Assembly (NCBI RefSeq): GCF_023145115.1
Contig: NZ_JAGLEJ010000010.1
Span: forward strand, 1-64,000
Length of the DNA stretch: 64,000 bases
From: Algiphilus sp.
GTDB taxonomy: Bacteria > Pseudomonadota > Gammaproteobacteria > Nevskiales > Nevskiaceae
Direction: 5' to 3'
The position numbers were made by a program, and so were the translations under genes. The notes under the pieces were generated by a model. The model ran no database searches. It saw nothing but the letters and a program-made list of their open reading frames with translations, and was not told where the DNA came from. The stretch's first letter is position 1. Each line of letters opens with the position of its first letter. Positions 60,871 through 64,000 of the stretch are shown piece by piece.

Positions 60871-61848
60871 TCACCAGTAGAGGAACACGGAGACGACGTG
60901 CACGAGCAGCGAGGCGATCAGCGCGATGGTGATCGGCACGTGCAGGTACAGCCAGACGTTCAGCCGCGCACGCAGGGTCACGTCGCGGTTGATGCGCTCG
61001 ACCAGCGCCTTGCGCTCGGAAGTCACCTGCAGCAGCTTCTGCAGCTTCTCGCCCTTGGGCTCGCGCCCGGAGTCGAAGAGCTGGTCCGCGAAGAAGGCGA
61101 TGGTGGCCTGGCGGCCACCCGCGCCCTGCTGGGCGTCGGCCTGCGCTTCGGTCCCCTTGAGCTTGAGGAACTGCTCCAGGGTGCCACTGTCGGCGCGCAT
61201 GTAGCGTCCGCTGAGCTGCTCCCGCATGCTGCCGCCGAGCTTGGCATTGGCCACCGAGCGTGCCACCACCGCGTGGGTCTCCGGGTCGATCTGATCGGCG
61301 AGCTTCAGGGCCTGCTCGCCCAGACGATCGACATTGGCCACCATCTCGCGGAACTCGAGCCCCTCGCGCGCGCTGGTGATGCGGGCAGGCAGGATGGCGT
61401 ACGCCACGATGCCGTAGATGCCGCTGACGATGACCAGCACCATCAGGGCATAGGCCAGCGTATGGACGTTGAACCCGAACTGGAATCCGGTGTGCAGCGT
61501 GCCGACGACGAGCAGCGAAAGCCCGAGATAGACGTGCGCGCTCACCCATCCCTGGAGGCGGCCCATGCCCTTGCGGAAGTTGCGCTTGCGCACGCCCAGC
61601 CAGGCCAGCCAGACGATGAGCAGCGCACCGATGGTGCCGAGCGTATAGCCCAGCCAGGTATTGCCGCTGGGCGGATGATGCGGGTCGTGCCAGGCATAGA
61701 GCGCGATGCTCAGCGCGCACAGCGCCACCGCCACCTTGAGATAGCGGAAGCCCTCGTAGACGAAGATCGAGCGATGCTCGGCGCCGCGCCTGGCGTCGCG
61801 CTCGACGCGCGGACGCCAGCGCGCCAGCAGACGCCTAGCGGCCTCCAC
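60871..61848 (-). CDS. Cytochrome-b-like membrane protein
   Basis: The 325-residue protein has about five membrane helices (37-53, 66-85, 103-121, 130-153, 299-323). Membrane histidines suit haem b ligands: His105 (SAHVYLG), His119 (TLHTGF), His129 (NVHTLAY), His303 (YLHVPI) and His317 (LVHVV). A long soluble insert lies at 155-290. The likely role is transmembrane electron transfer between the cytosolic oxidoreductase and the periplasmic haems. It overlaps the oxidoreductase gene by 14 bp. Confidence 0.75.
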   Translation of the reverse strand: MEAARRLLARWRPRVERDARRGAEHRSIFVYEGFRYLKVAVALCALSIALYAWHDPHHPPSGNTWLGYTLGTIGALLIVWLAWLGVRKRNFRKGMGRLQGWVSAHVYLGLSLLVVGTLHTGFQFGFNVHTLAYALMVLVIVSGIYGIVAYAILPARITSAREGLEFREMVANVDRLGEQALKLADQIDPETHAVVARSVANAKLGGSMREQLSGRYMRADSGTLEQFLKLKGTEAQADAQQGAGGRQATIAFFADQLFDSGREPKGEKLQKLLQVTSERKALVERINRDVTLRARLNVWLYLHVPITIALIASLLVHVVSVFLYW

Positions 61849-64000
61849 GCGACAGCACCTTGAAGAAGGATTCGGGGCCGACGCGGATAGCGGCGCCGGT
61901 GGGACACGCCTGCACGCAGGCGGGCCCCTCGTCGCGGTCGCCGCACATGTCGCACTTGACCGCCTTCTTGATGGCGCTGCCGCCCCCCTTGGCCTTGATC
62001 TCGCTGCCCGGCTCGGGGCCGAGCCCCATCAGCAGCCACTTGAGCAGGCTCGGCTTCTCGTCGCTGGCCACGCCCATCTGGATGACGCCGTAGGGGCAGT
62101 TGCGCTCGCAGTTGCCGCACCCGATGCAGGTGTCCTCGATGTAGACCTCGCCGTTGGGCGAGCGGTGGATCGCATCCGGCGGGCAGTCCTTCATGCAGTG
62201 CGGATGCTCGCAGTGGCGGCACGACGTCGGCACGTGCAGATTGTTGAAGGTCGCACCGGCCTCGCGGTTGAGCCGCGAGACATTGCCGTGGGTCGCCGCG
62301 CACGCCTTCTCGCAGTAGTCGCAGCGCACGCACAGCGTCTCGTCGATGAGCAGGGCGTCGGTGGCCTCGCCCATGCCCTCCTGCAGCAGGAAGTGCATGA
62401 GTGCCCCGCGCTCGGGAGTGCGCTCCAGCTCCAGGCGCTGCTGGATCTGCTCGTTGAAGCGCGCGCGCACGCTCTTCTTGATGTCGGGATAGCGGTCGAG
62501 CAGCTCCAGGAAGGGCTGCGCCGGCACGCTGATGGTCTGCGTCTTGATGGCGGCGCGCGCAGTCTGCTGGCGCGGCGTGCCGGCGATGACGTCGAGCTCG
62601 CCGAAGTAGTTGCCGCCGGGCACGTAGTTGAGGATCACGTCCTCCTCCGCGCCCGGCACCGACAGCGTCACCGAGCCGGAACGGATCAGATGGATGTGCT
62701 CGGCCTCGGTGCCGATCTCGTAGATCGCCTCGCCGGCGCGGAAATCGCGCAGCTCGGCCTCGGCCACCACGTTGGCGAGCTCGCCCTCGTCGACACCCGG
62801 TGCCAGATAGCGCTCCAGCGCCCGCATGGTGAAGGTGCGGTCGACGTAGCGCTGCACCTTCTCGTTGCTGGCAATGAGCTTGAGCATGGCGCGGCGCGGC
62901 ACCTCGACCACCACCAGATCCTTGCCGGCACGGACGGTGGCGCTGCGCGGGCGGCCGGATATCAGCGCCATTTCGCCGAATATGCGGCCGGTCTTGATCT
63001 TCGCGCGCTTGCTGAACTCGCCGGTGCCGAACTCGACCCAGGCCTCGCCGGACACGATGACGAAGACCGACGCGCCGTAGTCGCCCTGCTCGTAGACCGT
63101 GGCGCCCTCGTCGATATCCCGGATGGTGCTTTCCAGCAGGAACTCGCGCAGCTGCAACCGGTTCTGCGCCGAGAACACCGGCGAGCGCGCCGACAGCACG
63201 TCGAGCACGACATCGACGTCCTCGACCCACGGAAAGACCTTGAAGCGCTCCTTGAGGATGGGCTCGTCGGCGGGCCGCACCGGCCGGCCGGCGACGGTCT
63301 CGACGACCTCGTAGCCCTGGTTCATCGCCTGCTTGATCAGCGGATAGCCTGCCAGGGCGCCGACGATGTACATGCCCGGCACGTTCGACTCGTAGGTCGG
63401 CGACACCGCCGGGATGGCGGACGGGTCGGCGTTGGGGAACTCGACCCCGCAGGCCTCCACGAAGCCGCGCGGCGGGATGGCGCCGAGACGCGCGATGATG
63501 CGATCGCAGAGGACCACGACCTGGTCCTCCTTCGAATTCAGCGTCAGCCGCATCGACCGGCCGCTGGGATCGTCGGCCGGCAGCTCCTCGATGGAGTCGA
63601 CCGTGGTGTTGTAGTGGCAGGTCAGCGCGCCATCGTCTATGGCCTGCAGGATCAGGCTGTTGTTGCCGTCCTTGGCGCGCGAGAACTCGTCCTTGCGGTT
63701 GACGATGTGGACGTCGTTCTGCTTCGAGAGCGCGACCGCATTCTCGATGGCGGCATCGCCGGCGCCGACGACGACGATGACCTCGTCGCGATACTCGTCG
63801 GGATCGTCGAGGGTGTACTGGATGCCGGGCAGATCGTCGCCGGGCGCGCCCAGCTTGCGCGGGTTGCCCTGCACGCCGATGCCCAGCACGACCGCTTCGG
63901 CGGTGAAGGAGGCACCGTTGCCGCAGGTGATGCTGAAGCCGCTGTCATCGCGGCTGATGCCGGTGACCTCGTGCTGGTACAGCACGTTCACGCCCTGCTT
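61835..64000 (-). CDS. FAD/NAD(P) oxidoreductase - 2x cNMP-binding - 4x[4Fe-4S] ferredoxin fusion, N-terminus outside window
   Basis: At least 721 residues are in the window; the frame stays open at the edge, so the first FAD-binding motif is missing. Numbered from the Met at 63991, the order is as follows. A pyridine-nucleotide disulfide reductase-type module (to ~240) has VIVVVGAGDAAIENAVALS near 71-89, but no CxxC redox pair is seen. Two CRP-like cyclic-nucleotide-binding domains follow (about 285-375 with GRIFGEMALISGRPRSATV, and 405-495 with NYFGELDVIAGTPRQQTA). A DmsB/NrfC-like ferredoxin has four cysteine quartets (554/557/560/564, 591/594/599/603, 622/625/628/632, 680/683/692/696). 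It is the probable cytosolic electron entry of the operon. Confidence 0.9.
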   Translation of the reverse strand, partial: KQGVNVLYQHEVTGISRDDSGFSITCGNGASFTAEAVVLGIGVQGNPRKLGAPGDDLPGIQYTLDDPDEYRDEVIVVVGAGDAAIENAVALSKQNDVHIVNRKDEFSRAKDGNNSLILQAIDDGALTCHYNTTVDSIEELPADDPSGRSMRLTLNSKEDQVVVLCDRIIARLGAIPPRGFVEACGVEFPNADPSAIPAVSPTYESNVPGMYIVGALAGYPLIKQAMNQGYEVVETVAGRPVRPADEPILKERFKVFPWVEDVDVVLDVLSARSPVFSAQNRLQLREFLLESTIRDIDEGATVYEQGDYGASVFVIVSGEAWVEFGTGEFSKRAKIKTGRIFGEMALISGRPRSATVRAGKDLVVVEVPRRAMLKLIASNEKVQRYVDRTFTMRALERYLAPGVDEGELANVVAEAELRDFRAGEAIYEIGTEAEHIHLIRSGSVTLSVPGAEEDVILNYVPGGNYFGELDVIAGTPRQQTARAAIKTQTISVPAQPFLELLDRYPDIKKSVRARFNEQIQQRLELERTPERGALMHFLLQEGMGEATDALLIDETLCVRCDYCEKACAATHGNVSRLNREAGATFNNLHVPTSCRHCEHPHCMKDCPPDAIHRSPNGEVYIEDTCIGCGNCERNCPYGVIQMGVASDEKPSLLKWLLMGLGPEPGSEIKAKGGGSAIKKAVKCDMCGDRDEGPACVQACPTGAAIRVGPESFFKVLSRGGR

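Overview
The window is a high-GC chromosomal segment of a Gram-negative gammaproteobacterium. Supporting signs are an LPS-type envelope gene set (mla lipid-transport operon, BamA-like barrel, many lipoproteins), a proteobacterial mreBCD-mrdA-rodA-mltB-rlpA-dacA-ybeD-lipB run, class II cytochrome c maturation (CcmF/CcmI), and quinohaemoprotein and Baeyer-Villiger type oxidoreductases. The overall mix suggests a Nevskiales/Xanthomonadales-like aerobic organism; this placement is inference only. No rRNA, tRNA or CRISPR array was recognised.

Layout. 1-1.7 kb: accessory DNA of visibly lower GC, with the C-terminal part of a defence-type AAA ATPase (its 5' end is interrupted at the window edge) and an unknown small membrane protein. 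1.8-8.9 kb: a catabolic/redox block with a flavin amine oxidase and divergent TetR, a PQQ alcohol dehydrogenase with its own haem c domain, an OruR-like AraC regulator and a divergent flavin monooxygenase. 8.9-13 kb: glycerophosphodiesterase and PhoD lipoproteins, a DUF4258/DUF2283-like small gene pair, and Hsp33. 13.2-16.5 kb: gatCAB, divergent from mreB. 16.7-26.4 kb: one rightward cell-elongation and cell-wall cluster with many 4-bp ATGA overlaps. 26.4-30.3 kb: mlaFEDCB plus an mlaA with an unusual tandem-repeat tail. 30.3-35.7 kb: ettA, a pirin, a KefB-like antiporter and a DUF815 ATPase. 35.8-44.9 kb: an inverted-repeat element, an acyl-CoA-binding protein, a BamA-like barrel, folA, thyA, two L,D-transpeptidases and several lipoproteins. 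45-51 kb: ccmF/ccmI separated by a dispersed repeat, a DUF2236 oxygenase, a secreted esterase and a duplicated-domain lipoprotein.

51.2-64 kb holds the most interesting part: a tightly packed leftward run of six genes that I do not recognise as a characterised system. In transcription order they encode (i) a cytosolic fusion of an FAD/NAD(P) disulfide-reductase-like module, two cyclic-nucleotide-binding domains and a four-cluster ferredoxin (N-terminus beyond the window); (ii) a histidine-rich cytochrome-b-like membrane protein; (iii) a fusion of a cytoplasmic FHA domain, one membrane span and a periplasmic ten-haem cytochrome; (iv) a lipoprotein with two GlcG/HbpS-like domains; (v) a large outer-membrane beta-barrel; and (vi) an exported ten-haem cytochrome with a C-terminal LVIVD-type propeller. 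Read together they could move electrons from NAD(P)H across both membranes to the cell surface, or in the reverse direction, with FHA and cNMP inputs for control.

Two kinds of non-coding repeat are present. A composite GC-rich element of about 135 bp occurs twice in opposite orientation (13.1 and 45.0 kb). A single 77-bp inverted-repeat element lies at 35.8 kb. Where a longer in-frame extension exists, starts were chosen from signal peptides, ribosome-binding sites, overlaps with the preceding stop, and usual family length.
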